Shown in pieces: positions 53,780-62,421 of a DNA stretch of 64,000 bases. The position numbers and the translations under genes were made by a program. The notes below the pieces were generated by a model, which saw nothing but the letters and a program-made list of their open reading frames with translations, did not search any database and had not been told where the DNA came from. The stretch is from Aeromicrobium choanae. GTDB lineage: Bacteria > Actinomycetota > Actinomycetes > Propionibacteriales > Nocardioidaceae. The DNA is taken from contig NZ_LT796768.1 of the NCBI RefSeq assembly GCF_900167475.1, positions 1,922,001 to 1,986,000 on the forward strand, written 5' to 3'. Numbering within the stretch: the stretch's first letter is position 1; each line of letters begins with the position of its first letter.

Positions 53780-54897
53780 CGCGCGAGCTCGGGGTGGCCG
53801 TCATCGGCTACTCGTTCATGGGCAAGGCCCACTCGAACGCCTGGCGCAACGTCGGGGCGTTCCATCCGCACCTGCCGCGGGTCGCCCAGCAGGTCCTGGT
53901 CGGCCGCGACGCGTCGGCCGTCAGCGCGGCGGCCCACCAGTTCGGCTGGCGCGAGTCGGCCACCGACTGGCGCGACGTCGTCACGCGCGACGACGTGGAC
54001 GTCATCGACATCTGCACCCCCGGTCACCTGCACCACGAGATCGCCCTGGCCGCCCTGCGCGCCGGCAAGCACGTCATCGTGGAGAAGCCGCTGACCAACA
54101 CCCTCGAGGAGTCCGCGGAGCTCGTCGTCGCGGCCGAGGAGGCCCGCGCTCGGGGGGTCCGCTCGATGGTGGGGTTCAACTACCGGTGCGTGCCCGCGCT
54201 CGCCCTGGCCCGCTCGGTGATCGCCGAGGGTCGGATCGGCGAGGTCCGCCAGGTGCGTGCCTCCTACCTGCAGGACTGGCTCGTCGACCCCGACGCCCCC
54301 ATGACCTGGCGCCTGCGCAAGGAGGAGGCCGGGTCGGGAGTGCTGGGCGACCTCGGCTCGCACGTGGTCGACCAGGTGCGCTTCCTGCTCGACGACGAGA
54401 TCGCGAGCGTCTCGGGGCGACTCGAGACGTTCGTCGAGTCGCGGCCGGGGCCCTCCGGTCCCGAGCCGGTCACGGTCGACGACGCGGCCTGGGCGCTGCT
54501 GGGCACGTCGCGCGGAGCGGTGGTGAGCCTCGAGGTCAGCCGGATGGCCGCCGGCCGCAAGAACGCGCTGCAGATCGAGGTGTTCGGGTCCCGCGGCTCG
54601 GTCGCCTTCGACCTCGAGCGCCTCAACGAGCTGTGGATCGACACCGGCGAGGGACGCACCCGCGTGCTCGTGACCGAGCCCGATCATCCCCACCTGGAGC
54701 CGTGGTGGCCGCCCGGCCACGTGCTGGGCTGGGACCACACGTTCACGACGCAGGCCGCCGGCTTCCTCGCCGCGATCGCGGCCGGCACCGACCCCACGCC
54801 CTCGTTCGAGGACGGCCTGGCGGTGCAGCGGGTGCTCGACGCGATCGAGCGCAGTGCCGTCGCCGGGCGCGACACGGTCGCACTCGCGAGATCCTGA
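53776..54897 (+). CDS. Gfo/Idh/MocA-family dehydrogenase
   Basis: A 373-residue NAD(P)-dependent oxidoreductase. VAVIGYSFMGKAHSNAW (about 7-23) binds the nucleotide; G-Y-S-F-M-G is a variant of GxGxxG. DVIDICTPGHLHHEIALAAL and KHVIVEKPLTNT carry the conserved E-K-P lysine. GDLGSHVVDQVRFLL holds the active-site His. The family oxidises sugars, inositols or glycosides at a ring hydroxyl. It is coupled to the epimerase before it. A 19-bp gap with GAAGGAGG leads to the second epimerase. Confidence 0.9.
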   Translation: MTRELGVAVIGYSFMGKAHSNAWRNVGAFHPHLPRVAQQVLVGRDASAVSAAAHQFGWRESATDWRDVVTRDDVDVIDICTPGHLHHEIALAALRAGKHVIVEKPLTNTLEESAELVVAAEEARARGVRSMVGFNYRCVPALALARSVIAEGRIGEVRQVRASYLQDWLVDPDAPMTWRLRKEEAGSGVLGDLGSHVVDQVRFLLDDEIASVSGRLETFVESRPGPSGPEPVTVDDAAWALLGTSRGAVVSLEVSRMAAGRKNALQIEVFGSRGSVAFDLERLNELWIDTGEGRTRVLVTEPDHPHLEPWWPPGHVLGWDHTFTTQAAGFLAAIAAGTDPTPSFEDGLAVQRVLDAIERSAVAGRDTVALARS

Positions 54898-54916
54898 TCA
54901 TCGAAGGAGGGACACC

Positions 54917-55918
54917 ATGGGCAAGCGCTTCACGCTCTTCACGGGCCAGTGGGCCGACCTGACGCTCGAGGAGGTCGCCGAGCTGGCGGCCGGCTGGGGC
55001 TACGACGGCCTCGAGATCGCCGTGTCCGGCGAGCACCTCGACGCCTGGCGCTGGGACGACGACGACTACGTCGAGGGACGCCTCGAGATCCTGCGCCGGC
55101 ACGGCCTCGGCTGCTGGGCGATCTCGAACCACCTCAAGGGCCAGGCCGTGTGCGACGACCCGATCGACGACCGCCACCGGTCCATCGTCGGTCCGCGGGT
55201 GTGGGGCGACGGTGAGCCCGAGGGCGTGCGCCGCCGCGCCGCCGAGGAGATGCAGCACACCGCACGGCTGGCGCAGCGGATGGGCGTCGACGTCGTGGTG
55301 GGCTTCACGGGCTCGTCGATCTGGCAGTACGTGGCGATGTTCCCGCCCGTCCCGGCCGAGCGCATCGAGGCCGGCTACCAGGACTTCGCCGACCGCTGGC
55401 ACCCGATCCTCGACGTCTTCGACGAGTGCGGCGTCCGGTTCGCCCACGAGGTCCACCCCTCCGAGATCGCCTACGACCACTGGTCGACCGTGCGCACGTT
55501 GGAGGCGATCGGCCACCGCGAGGCGTTCGGGATCAACTGGGACCCCAGCCACATGGTCTGGCAGGGACTCGACCCCGTCGCGTTCATCAGCGACTTCGCC
55601 GACCGGATCTACCACGTCGACTGCAAGGACACCCGCATGCGGATGGGCGGGGGCCGCAACGGCATCCTCTCGTCGCACCTGCCGTGGGGCGACCAGCGTC
55701 GCGGCTGGGACTTCGTCTCCACCGGGCGCGGTGACGTGCCGTGGGAGGACGCGTTCCGGGCGCTCGCGCGCATCGGCTACGCCGGGCCGATCTCGGTGGA
55801 GTGGGAGGACGCCGGGATGGACCGGCTCCGCGGCGCGCCCGAGGCGCTCGAGTTCCTCAAGCGCTTCGACTTCGAGCTGCCCACCGCCTCGTTCGACTCC
55901 GTGTTCGACCAAGGCTGA
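54917..55918 (+). CDS. sugar phosphate isomerase/epimerase family protein
   Basis: A 333-residue TIM-barrel of the AP-endonuclease-2/xylose-isomerase superfamily. YDGLEIAVSGEHLDAW, ISNHLKGQAVCD, VGFTGSSIWQYVAMFPP, FAHEVHPSEIAYD (metal Glu and His), INWDPSHMVWQGLDP (metal Asp and His) and HVDCKDTRM follow the usual order. It is distinct in sequence from the epimerase at 52913. Relatives occur beside Gfo/Idh/MocA dehydrogenases in polyol or glycoside pathways. ATG 54917 has AAGGAGG. Probably the last gene of the sugar operon. Confidence 0.87.
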   Translation: MGKRFTLFTGQWADLTLEEVAELAAGWGYDGLEIAVSGEHLDAWRWDDDDYVEGRLEILRRHGLGCWAISNHLKGQAVCDDPIDDRHRSIVGPRVWGDGEPEGVRRRAAEEMQHTARLAQRMGVDVVVGFTGSSIWQYVAMFPPVPAERIEAGYQDFADRWHPILDVFDECGVRFAHEVHPSEIAYDHWSTVRTLEAIGHREAFGINWDPSHMVWQGLDPVAFISDFADRIYHVDCKDTRMRMGGGRNGILSSHLPWGDQRRGWDFVSTGRGDVPWEDAFRALARIGYAGPISVEWEDAGMDRLRGAPEALEFLKRFDFELPTASFDSVFDQG

Positions 55919-55940
55919 CCGGCGCGGGGCGCGACGGGAC

Positions 55941-55946
55941 TAGGCT
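55941..55946 (+). promoter_or_regulatory. -10 element of cobU (leaderless)
   Basis: TAGGCT ends 6 nt before GTG 55953. No ribosome site and no riboswitch stand in this 34-bp gap. Confidence 0.5.
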
Positions 55947-55952
55947 TCGAGC

Positions 55953-56483
55953 GTGAGGACCCTCATCACCGGAGGCGTGCGTTCGGGCAAGTCGTTCCAT
56001 GCCGAGTCGATGCTCGTCGCAGCCACCGACGTCACGTACATCGCCCCGGGTCCGCCGCCGGACCCGGAGTTCGATCCCGACTGGGCGGCGCGCGTCGAGG
56101 CCCACCGGGGGCGTCGGCCCCAGCACTGGAAGACGGTCGAGACCGCCGACCTGGAGCGCGCCATCGCGATGACCGACGACACCGTCATCGTGGACTGCCT
56201 CGGCACGTGGGTCACCGCCCTGATCAGCGAGCTCGACGGCTGGGACCAGACACTCGACGACTGGGAGCCCGAGTTCTGGCTCCGCGTCGAGCGCGCCGTG
56301 CAGGCGATGACGGCCCACGCCGAGGACGTCGTCGTGGTGACCAACGAGGTCGGCTGGGGCGTCGTGCCCGAGCACCGCTCCGGGCGGCTGTTCCGCGACC
56401 TGCTCGGCAAGGTCAACCAGCGCTTCGCCATGGACTGCGACGAGGTCCTGCTCGTCGTCGCGGGCCGCGTCCTGCGCCTCTGA
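55953..56483 (+). CDS. cobU: adenosylcobinamide kinase / adenosylcobinamide-phosphate guanylyltransferase
   Basis: A 176-residue bifunctional enzyme that phosphorylates adenosylcobinamide and adds GMP on the way to cobalamin. The P-loop GGVRSGKS is at residues 7-14. AHRGRRPQHW carries the His that takes GMP. VIVDCLGTWVTALI is Walker B, and VVVTNEVGWGVVPEHRSGRLFRD is the conserved CobU block (cited in part), followed by NQRFA. The partners cobS and cobT lie on the opposite strand just beyond tag. The gene ends 28 bp before repeat copy B. Confidence 0.93.
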   Translation: MRTLITGGVRSGKSFHAESMLVAATDVTYIAPGPPPDPEFDPDWAARVEAHRGRRPQHWKTVETADLERAIAMTDDTVIVDCLGTWVTALISELDGWDQTLDDWEPEFWLRVERAVQAMTAHAEDVVVVTNEVGWGVVPEHRSGRLFRDLLGKVNQRFAMDCDEVLLVVAGRVLRL

Positions 56484-56511
56484 GCCCCGCGCCCGCCCGC
56501 GCCGGACAGCC

Positions 56512-56597
56512 GCCACCCCTCGGCCACTTTTGGAACGCGTTGCACGTGGGATCGCGGCGAAAGCGTGCATCCCGTTCCAAAAGTGGCGAGGGGTGGC
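56512..56597. repeat. palindromic dispersed repeat, copy B
   Basis: The arms CCACTTTTGGAACG (56524-56537) and CGTTCCAAAAGTGG (56573-56586) are identical to copy A and again enclose 35 nt. Here the flanks GCCACCCCTCG (56512-56522) and CGAGGGGTGGC (56587-56597) also pair. The centre pairs further (TGCACG with CGTGCA). It lies between the convergent ends of cobU and tag, where it could also end both transcripts. Confidence 0.88.
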
Positions 56598-56612
56598 GGT
56601 CGGTCGCGGGCG

Positions 56613-57215
56613 TCAGGCAGGAGGCGTGAAGGCCGCGCGGGCGTCGGCGACGCGGGCGCGGATCACGCAGTCGTGGGCGTGGTCGTTGACCAGACCCATC
56701 GCCTGCATGAACGAGAACACCGTGGTCGGGCCGACGAACTTCCAGCCGCGCCGCTTGAGGTCCTTCGACAGCGCCGTCGCGGTGGGCGAGGTGGTCAGCG
56801 ACTGCGGCTCGGGGATCTCGGCCGGGTCGGGCTCGTGGCGCCACACGAACGCCGCGAGGGAGCCCTCCGACTCGATCAGGTCCAGCGCGCGGCCGGCGTT
56901 GTTGATCGCCGCCTCGATCTTGCCGCGGTGCCTGACGATGCCCGCGTCGGCGAGCATCCGCAGCACGTCGGACTCGTCGAACGCGGCGACGGTCTCGAGG
57001 TCGAACCCCGCGAACGCCGCGCGGAAGTTCTCGCGCTTGTCCAGGATCGTGCGCCACGACAGGCCCGACTGGAACCCCTCGAGGCAGAACTTCTCGAAGA
57101 GCCGCACGTCGTCGGAGACGGGGAAGCCCCACTCGCCGTCGTGGTACTCCACGAAGCCGGGGGCGCCACCGGCCCAGTCGCAGCGCGGCGCGCCGTCGGG
57201 GCCGAGGAACGTCAT
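56613..57215 (-). CDS. tag: DNA-3-methyladenine glycosylase I
   Basis: A 200-residue base-excision enzyme that removes 3-methyladenine from alkylated DNA. Cys12 and His25 in RCDWAGGAPGFVEYHDGEWG, with the C-terminal HAHDC, form the zinc site of TagI. FEKFCLEGFQSGLSWRTIL is the helix-hairpin region and contains the damage pocket. FVGPTTVFSFMQAMGLVNDH is conserved. ATG 57215 overlaps the cobS stop as ATGA, so a DNA repair gene is translated with cobalamin genes, possibly by chance of packing. Confidence 0.93.
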   Translation of the reverse strand: MTFLGPDGAPRCDWAGGAPGFVEYHDGEWGFPVSDDVRLFEKFCLEGFQSGLSWRTILDKRENFRAAFAGFDLETVAAFDESDVLRMLADAGIVRHRGKIEAAINNAGRALDLIESEGSLAAFVWRHEPDPAEIPEPQSLTTSPTATALSKDLKRRGWKFVGPTTVFSFMQAMGLVNDHAHDCVIRARVADARAAFTPPA

Positions 57216-57991
57216 GCGATCACCGCCGAGAAGCCGATCAGGAGGACAGCGAGGGCGACCTCGACCGAGGCGCCCACCGCATCGCCGATGATGCCACCAA
57301 GGCGGCGCACGACGTGGGCGATCAGGGCGAGGGTCACCGCGAGGGCCACCGCCACCGTGACGACGCCCTGCAGCACGGGGGCGGAGGTCGTGGCCGTGAG
57401 GGCGGCTCCGACGCCGGCGGCGGCGATCCAGCCGACGGCCAGGGCGACGGGTCCGACGCTGCCGGCGAAGGTGGCTCCCATGCCGTCGCTGCGGGCCGCG
57501 GGCACGCCGCGGCGCAGTCCCACCGTGGCCGCGGCGCGCGCGAGGCACCACAGCACCCCGAGCGCGACCGGTCCCCACGACCAGAGCGTCGCCACGGTCC
57601 CCGCGGCGGCAGCCTGGGTCAGCAGGACGAGCACGAGCGTGGCCGCGCCGGCGGGTCCCACGTCGCCCGTGCGGGCGACGGTGAGCGCGCGGTCGCGGTC
57701 GTACGACGAGGCCAGTGCGTCGGCGGTGTCCGCCAGTCCGTCGAGGTGGAAGCCGCGGGTCGCCCACGCGCCGAGCCCGATCGCGAGGGCGCCGACGACG
57801 ACCGAGGACAGCCCGAGCTCGCGGCCGCCCCACGCGACCAGGGCCACGAGCGCACCGACGGGGATGACGGCCAGCGGCGCGATCGCGACGGCGACCCCGG
57901 CGGTGGCACGGTCCACCCGCCGCGGAGCCGGGACGGGGACGGCACTGAACGTCCCGACCGACAGCCGGACCGCGTCGCCGAACCGGCTCAC
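57212..57991 (-). CDS. cobS: adenosylcobinamide-GDP ribazoletransferase
   Basis: A 259-residue integral membrane enzyme (CobS/CobV) that joins adenosylcobinamide-GDP and alpha-ribazole to give cobalamin. RFGDAVRLSVGTFSAVPVP opens the protein. RGFHLDGLADTADAL holds the acidic metal-binding motif, followed by DRALTVARTGDVGPAGAA. Six or seven helices follow. GTG 57991 overlaps the cobT stop (GTGA), and its own stop overlaps tag. Together with cobU and cobT this gives a complete nucleotide-loop assembly set. Confidence 0.93.
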   Translation of the reverse strand: MSRFGDAVRLSVGTFSAVPVPAPRRVDRATAGVAVAIAPLAVIPVGALVALVAWGGRELGLSSVVVGALAIGLGAWATRGFHLDGLADTADALASSYDRDRALTVARTGDVGPAGAATLVLVLLTQAAAAGTVATLWSWGPVALGVLWCLARAAATVGLRRGVPAARSDGMGATFAGSVGPVALAVGWIAAAGVGAALTATTSAPVLQGVVTVAVALAVTLALIAHVVRRLGGIIGDAVGASVEVALAVLLIGFSAVIA

Positions 57992-59007
57992 AGGAGCTCG
58001 TCGAGCCGTGCCATCTCCGACAGCAGCAGCGCCGCGGACCGCACGAGGGGCACGGCGGTGACGGCGCCCGAGCCCTCGCCGAGGCGCATGCCGAGGTCGA
58101 GCAGCGGCTCGAGCCCGAGGTCCTTCAGGGCGTGCCACTGCGCGCCCTCGGTGGAGCGGTGGCCGGCGGCGAGCCATGGGGCCACGCCCGGGGTGAGGCG
58201 CTCGGCGACCAGCGCGGCGGCCGTGGCGATCGCGCCGTCGAGCAGGACCGGGACGCCCGCCTGCGCGGCGGCGCTGATGAACCCGGCCTGGGCGGCGATG
58301 TCGGGGCTCCCGAGCGCGCTCAGCAGGTCGATCGGGTCGGAGGTGCGATCCTGCGCGCGCCGCAGGGCCGTGTCGATGACCTCGGTCTTGACCCGGAGCG
58401 CCGCGTCGTCGATGCCGGTGCCACGCCCGACGACGTCGACGGCCGGGAGGCCCAGGATCGCAGCCGTGAGGACCGCCGCGGTGGTGGTGTCGCCGATGCC
58501 CATGTCGCCGCCGATCAGCAGGTCGGCGCCGGCCGCGATCTCCTCGGCGGCGATCGCCGCGCCCGCCTCGACGGCGCGCCGGGCCTCGTCGGCGGTCATC
58601 GGATCGGTCAGGTGGAGGGGCTCGGTGCCCCGGCGGATCTTGTACGCGCTGATCGCCGGGTCGAGGTCGGGGAACTCGCCGTCGACGCCGAGGTCCTGGA
58701 CCCGCAGGTGCACGTCGTGCTGCCGGGCGAGGACGGCCACGCCCGCGACGCCGGAGACGAACGCGCGCACCATCGCGCCGGTGACGGCCGGGGGGTAGGC
58801 CGAGACGCCGTGCGCCGCGACACCGTGGTCGCCCGCGAAGACGACGGCTCGCACGTTGGAGGGCGCGGCCGGCGTGGCCTCGCCGCGGACCGATGACCAC
58901 CACAGCGCCAGCTCGCCGAGGCGCCCGAGGGCCCCGGTGGGAATCGCCAGCGCGGCGAGGCGGTCACGAGCTGCGGAGAGGGCGTCCTGCGAGGGCGGGG
59001 TGATCAT
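57988..59007 (-). CDS. cobT: nicotinate-nucleotide-dimethylbenzimidazole phosphoribosyltransferase
   Basis: A 339-residue enzyme that makes alpha-ribazole phosphate from dimethylbenzimidazole and nicotinate mononucleotide. PTGALGRLGELALWW and VVFAGDHGVAAHGVSAYP are the N-terminal signature. GGDMGIGDTTTAA binds phosphate. LGEGSGAVTA near residue 310 carries the catalytic Glu. The start at 59007 lies 44 bp inside the upstream SCO6745-family gene, a long overlap; a later start would lose conserved sequence. Coupled to cobS. Confidence 0.93.
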   Translation of the reverse strand: MITPPSQDALSAARDRLAALAIPTGALGRLGELALWWSSVRGEATPAAPSNVRAVVFAGDHGVAAHGVSAYPPAVTGAMVRAFVSGVAGVAVLARQHDVHLRVQDLGVDGEFPDLDPAISAYKIRRGTEPLHLTDPMTADEARRAVEAGAAIAAEEIAAGADLLIGGDMGIGDTTTAAVLTAAILGLPAVDVVGRGTGIDDAALRVKTEVIDTALRRAQDRTSDPIDLLSALGSPDIAAQAGFISAAAQAGVPVLLDGAIATAAALVAERLTPGVAPWLAAGHRSTEGAQWHALKDLGLEPLLDLGMRLGEGSGAVTAVPLVRSAALLLSEMARLDELL

Positions 59008-59788
59008 CTGCCCATTGTCCCGCGAGATCGACGAGCTCGGCCTCGAGGGTCACCAGGCGGGAGGCGGCCTCGCGGTCGAGGCCCGCGGCCACCACGCGGT
59101 CGGTGGCGTCTTCCAGCTGGGCGCGCGCGGCCCGGCCGGTCTCGGTGGCGGTGCCGTCGGGTTCGAGCCAGCCGCGCGTCACGAGTCCGGCGATCGCCTC
59201 GGCCCACTCCTCCTCGGTCCAGCCCCGCATGGTGCGCTGGTCGGCGTGCCGCAACCACCCTGTGCTCTCGGCGAGCGCGTTGGCCGCGGCCCCGCTGAGG
59301 CCCGCGGCGGTGAGCACGGCGACGTGGCAGTCGCCCCGGTACTCGCGCAGGGCCGTGACGGACTGCCAGAAGTCGATGACGGGATCGTCGGAGGCGGGCA
59401 GCTCGGCGTGGGCGGCGGCCAGGGGCTTGCCGGCCCAGTCGACGCCCGCCAGCACCGAGCGGACCCGCGGCGCGAGAGCGGTCGCACCCTCGGCGACGCC
59501 CTCGAGGAGGTCGCGCGCCAGCGCGTACCGCTGCTCGAGCACGCGGTCGCGGTCGGCCAGTCGCCAGGCGTCGGGCAGGGCCCGTTCCACGAGCCGCGGC
59601 GCGAACCCGTGGAACGTGGCGACGACGAGCCGGGGTCTGGGCGTGCCGAGCGCTGCGGACCGGCTGGCGAAGTAGCCCATCCAGTAGCCCTTCAGGCCGA
59701 CCGACTCGTACCTGGCCTTGGAATCGGGGGCGAAGTAGACGCCTGAGTGCAGTTGCGAGATCGCCGACCAGAGGGCTCGTGAGGTCAT
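58964..59788 (-). CDS. SCO6745-family protein (helix-turn-helix-like)
   Basis: A 274-residue protein of a widespread actinobacterial family named after a Streptomyces protein. ALWSAISQLHSGVYFAPDS opens it, GLKGYWMGYFASRSAALG follows, and WTEEEWAEAIAGLVTRGWLEPDG near residue 195 looks like a winged helix. It is often annotated as MarR-like, but its role is unknown. TAGGGT 6 nt before the ATG implies a leaderless transcript. It covers the first 44 bp of cobT and may lead the cobT-cobS-tag unit. Confidence 0.75.
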   Translation of the reverse strand: MTSRALWSAISQLHSGVYFAPDSKARYESVGLKGYWMGYFASRSAALGTPRPRLVVATFHGFAPRLVERALPDAWRLADRDRVLEQRYALARDLLEGVAEGATALAPRVRSVLAGVDWAGKPLAAAHAELPASDDPVIDFWQSVTALREYRGDCHVAVLTAAGLSGAAANALAESTGWLRHADQRTMRGWTEEEWAEAIAGLVTRGWLEPDGTATETGRAARAQLEDATDRVVAAGLDREAASRLVTLEAELVDLAGQWADDHPALAGRPLRSS

Positions 59789-59794
59789 GGGCCG

Positions 59795-59800
59795 ACCCTA
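59795..59800 (-). promoter_or_regulatory. -10 element of the SCO6745-cobT-cobS-tag unit (leaderless)
   Basis: TAGGGT on the minus strand ends 6 nt before ATG 59788. No cobalamin riboswitch is seen in this gap. Confidence 0.45.
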
Positions 59801-59847
59801 GCGGCGTCCAAATGGCGCAATGGGGGACGACAGGGCCCCGGACTCAG

Positions 59848-59860
59848 ATACCATCGGTAT
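59848..59860. promoter_or_regulatory. candidate TetR operator
   Basis: ATACC-ATC-GGTAT is a 13-bp inverted repeat 22 bp before GTG 59883, inside the likely promoter. The position suits autoregulation by the TetR protein. Confidence 0.45.
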
Positions 59861-59882
59861 GCGAACCAGGAAGGAGCCCGCC

Positions 59883-60497
59883 GTGACGCAGACCAGAGTG
59901 AGCCGTGCCGAGCGTCAGCAGCAGACGCGTGACCGCCTCGTGGAGGTGGCCACCCAGATGTTCCTGGACGTCGGGTACTCCGGCACGTCACTGGACAAGG
60001 TGGCCGTCGAGGCCGGCTTCTCCAAGGGTGCGGTGTACTCGAACTTCGCGGGCAAGGAAGAGCTCTGCATGGCGGCGCTCGACACGATCCACGCCGAGAA
60101 GATCCGCCTCGTGCACGAGATGTTCACCGAGGACACGTCGATCGAGACGCGCCTGAAGAGCTTCGTCGAGTGGTCGCGGTCGGGCCTGGGCGAGCCGCGC
60201 TGGACGGCGCTCGAGGTGGAGTTCGCCGCCGTCGCGCGGCACAACCCCTGGGTGGCGTCGGAGCTGGTGAAGCGTCACCGCGAGGTGCGCCGCCTCATCG
60301 CGCAGCTGATCTCGGCCACGGTCGAGGACGCCGGGCTCGAGACGACCGTGCCGGTCGAGCACGTGGCCACGGCCCTGCTCGCGGTGGGCGCCGGACTCGG
60401 CGGCCTGCGCGCGCTCGACCCGAAGATCGACATGGACGTGTTCGGCGACGTGCTCGCCGGCCTCGTCAGGCCCCGGAGGGACCCCGCGGCTCAGTAG
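59883..60497 (+). CDS. TetR-family transcriptional regulator
   Basis: A 204-residue regulator. [46 protein letters not shown] (cited in part: [20 protein letters not shown]) is the classic TetR helix-turn-helix at about 17-62. An all-helical ligand domain follows. GTG 59883 is chosen because AGGAAGGAG lies 6-7 nt before it; an in-frame ATG at 59859 falls in the candidate operator. The ligand and targets are unknown. It overlaps the convergent ppa gene by 7 bp. Confidence 0.88.
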   Translation: MTQTRVSRAERQQQTRDRLVEVATQMFLDVGYSGTSLDKVAVEAGFSKGAVYSNFAGKEELCMAALDTIHAEKIRLVHEMFTEDTSIETRLKSFVEWSRSGLGEPRWTALEVEFAAVARHNPWVASELVKRHREVRRLIAQLISATVEDAGLETTVPVEHVATALLAVGAGLGGLRALDPKIDMDVFGDVLAGLVRPRRDPAAQ

Positions 60498-60985
60498 CCG
60501 CCGTTGGCCTTGAAGCGCTCGAAGCTGGCCTGGATCTCGGCCTCGGCCTCGGCGCGGCCGACCCACTCGGAGCCTTCCTCGACCGACTTCCCGGGCTCGA
60601 GGTCCTTGTAGCTGGTGAAGAAGTGCTCGATCTCGCGCAGGTCGAAGTCGGACACGTCGCCGACGTCCTGCGTGTGGTCGTGGCGCGGGTCGCTCGCGGG
60701 CACGCAGAGGATCTTGTCGTCGCCGCCGGCCTCGTCGGTCATCTTGAACATGCCGATCGCGCGGCACTCGATGACGCAGCCGGGGAACGTCGGGAACGGC
60801 AGGATGACGAGCGCGTCGAGCGGGTCACCGTCGTTGCCGAGGGTGTGGTCGATGAACCCGTAGTCCGCCGGGTACTGCATCGACGTGAAGAGGGTGCGGT
60901 CCAGCCGGATGCGGTGGGTCTTGTGGTCGAGCTCGTACTTGTTGCGCTCGCCCTTGGGGATTTCCACGGTGACGTCGAAAAACAC
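60491..60985 (-). CDS. ppa: inorganic pyrophosphatase
   Basis: A 164-residue family I pyrophosphatase, which splits pyrophosphate in the cytoplasm and pulls biosynthetic reactions forward. [35 protein letters not shown] and [12 protein letters not shown] carry the metal-binding acids; the D-G-D-P-L-D signature is complete. [13 protein letters not shown] and [13 protein letters not shown] complete the active site. GTG 60985 follows GGAGGAACC. It is divergent from dacB. Full length. Confidence 0.95.
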   Translation of the reverse strand: MFFDVTVEIPKGERNKYELDHKTHRIRLDRTLFTSMQYPADYGFIDHTLGNDGDPLDALVILPFPTFPGCVIECRAIGMFKMTDEAGGDDKILCVPASDPRHDHTQDVGDVSDFDLREIEHFFTSYKDLEPGKSVEEGSEWVGRAEAEAEIQASFERFKANGGY

Positions 60986-61018
60986 GGTTCCTCCGGCTTG
61001 GTGTTGATGGCTGTCACA

Positions 61019-61024
61019 TAGTCT
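61019..61024 (+). promoter_or_regulatory. -10 element of dacB (leaderless)
   Basis: TAGTCT ends 7 nt before GTG 61032. TTGGTG (60998-61003) could be the -35. No ribosome-binding site. Confidence 0.45.
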
Positions 61025-61031
61025 GACGCAC

Positions 61032-62420
61032 GTGACGGCCCGTGGCTCCCGCAGGGGGGAGAGAGTGCATGCGGCCTGGATGCTGCCGTTGCTCGTGGTC
61101 GTGACGCTCGCGGCGATCGCGGTGCTCTACGTCCGGGGCGACCTCAACCCCATCCTGTGCGACGGCCCGTGCGGACCCGAGTACGTCACCGCCCCCACCG
61201 GCCTGGTCTCCGCCTCGCCCGCGTCCGACCGGGCCACCGGCGTCGGCGCCGGGCCCGTCGACGCCGCCGCGCTCGCGGCCGCGGTGAAGGAGCCGCTGGC
61301 GTCCGACGCCCTCGGCGGACGCACGAGCCTCGTCGCGCTCGACGCCCGCGACGGCACCGTGCTGGCCACGTCGGGCGATGGCACGCACGTCCCCGCCTCG
61401 ACGACGAAGGTCCTGACCGCCGTGGCGGCGCTCGACACGCTCGGTCCCGACGCCACCTTCACCACCACGGTCGTGCGCGACGGCGACCGCCTCGTGCTGG
61501 TCGGCGGCGGCGATCCCTACCTCACCGACACCCGGACGAAGGGGTCGCCGGTGGAGCGGGCCGACCTCGCCACGCTGGCGGCCGCCACGGCGACGAAGGT
61601 CGGCTCGGCGAAGGTCACGCTCGGCTACGACGTCTCCCTGTTCTCCGGGCCGTCGGTCAGCCCGGCCTGGGAGGAGGGCTACGTCGGCGGCGTGGTCGCG
61701 CCCGTCAGCCCGCTGTGGATCGACCGGGGGCGCGTGGGCGGCGCGCGCTCCACCGAGCCGGCCGCGGACGCCGCCCGTCGCTTCGCCGAGCTGTTGCGGG
61801 CGGAGGGCGTCGACGTCACGGGCGAGCCGGCCCGGGTCGAGGCGCCCGCGGGCGCCACGAAGGTCGCGCAGGCCCGCAGCGCCCGGCTGTCGCGGATCGT
61901 CGAGCGGTTCCTGGCCGACTCCGACAACGAGGTCGCCGAGGTGCTGCTGCGCCAGGCCGCGATCGGAGGAGGGCAGCCCGGCTCGTTCGCCGGCGGCTCG
62001 AAGGTCGCCACCGAGGTCCTGGCCTCGGCGGGCGTCAGCACCGGGGGACTCGTGCTCAACGACGGCAGCGGGCTCTCGCGCAAGAACCGGATCTCCGCCA
62101 CCACGCTCGCCGAGACGATGGTCGAGGCGTCCTCCACGCCGCGCCTGGCCTCGGTGCTGAGTGGCCTTCCGGTGGGTGGCTTCAGCGGCACCCTCGAGAA
62201 CCGCTACGACCGCAGCGACGCGCGCGGTCTCGTCCGGGCCAAGACCGGCACCCTCACCGGCGTGCACTCCCTGGCCGGCATCGTCACCCTCGACGGCGGG
62301 CGGCCCGTCGCCTTCGCGGTGATGGCCGACGACACCGAGCAGGTCAACCCGTTCGTCACCCAGGCCGCGCTCGACCGCGTCGCCGCGTCGATGGCCGCCT
62401 GCGCCTGTGGGGGTGAGTGA
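61032..62420 (+). CDS. dacB: D-alanyl-D-alanine carboxypeptidase/endopeptidase, PBP4 (S13) family
   Basis: A 462-residue membrane-anchored penicillin-binding protein. One N-terminal helix (about 16-35) anchors it. The catalytic Ser123-T-T-Lys126, Ser297-D-Asn299 and Lys404-T-Gly406 are all in place. Between the first two motifs lies the large S13 insertion, with [12 protein letters not shown] and [10 protein letters not shown]. The family trims or cuts peptidoglycan side chains outside the cell. The next gene begins 1 nt after its stop. TAGTCT supports GTG 61032; a later GTG at 61065 is possible. Confidence 0.9.
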   Translation: MTARGSRRGERVHAAWMLPLLVVVTLAAIAVLYVRGDLNPILCDGPCGPEYVTAPTGLVSASPASDRATGVGAGPVDAAALAAAVKEPLASDALGGRTSLVALDARDGTVLATSGDGTHVPASTTKVLTAVAALDTLGPDATFTTTVVRDGDRLVLVGGGDPYLTDTRTKGSPVERADLATLAAATATKVGSAKVTLGYDVSLFSGPSVSPAWEEGYVGGVVAPVSPLWIDRGRVGGARSTEPAADAARRFAELLRAEGVDVTGEPARVEAPAGATKVAQARSARLSRIVERFLADSDNEVAEVLLRQAAIGGGQPGSFAGGSKVATEVLASAGVSTGGLVLNDGSGLSRKNRISATTLAETMVEASSTPRLASVLSGLPVGGFSGTLENRYDRSDARGLVRAKTGTLTGVHSLAGIVTLDGGRPVAFAVMADDTEQVNPFVTQAALDRVAASMAACACGGE

Positions 62421-62421
62421 C

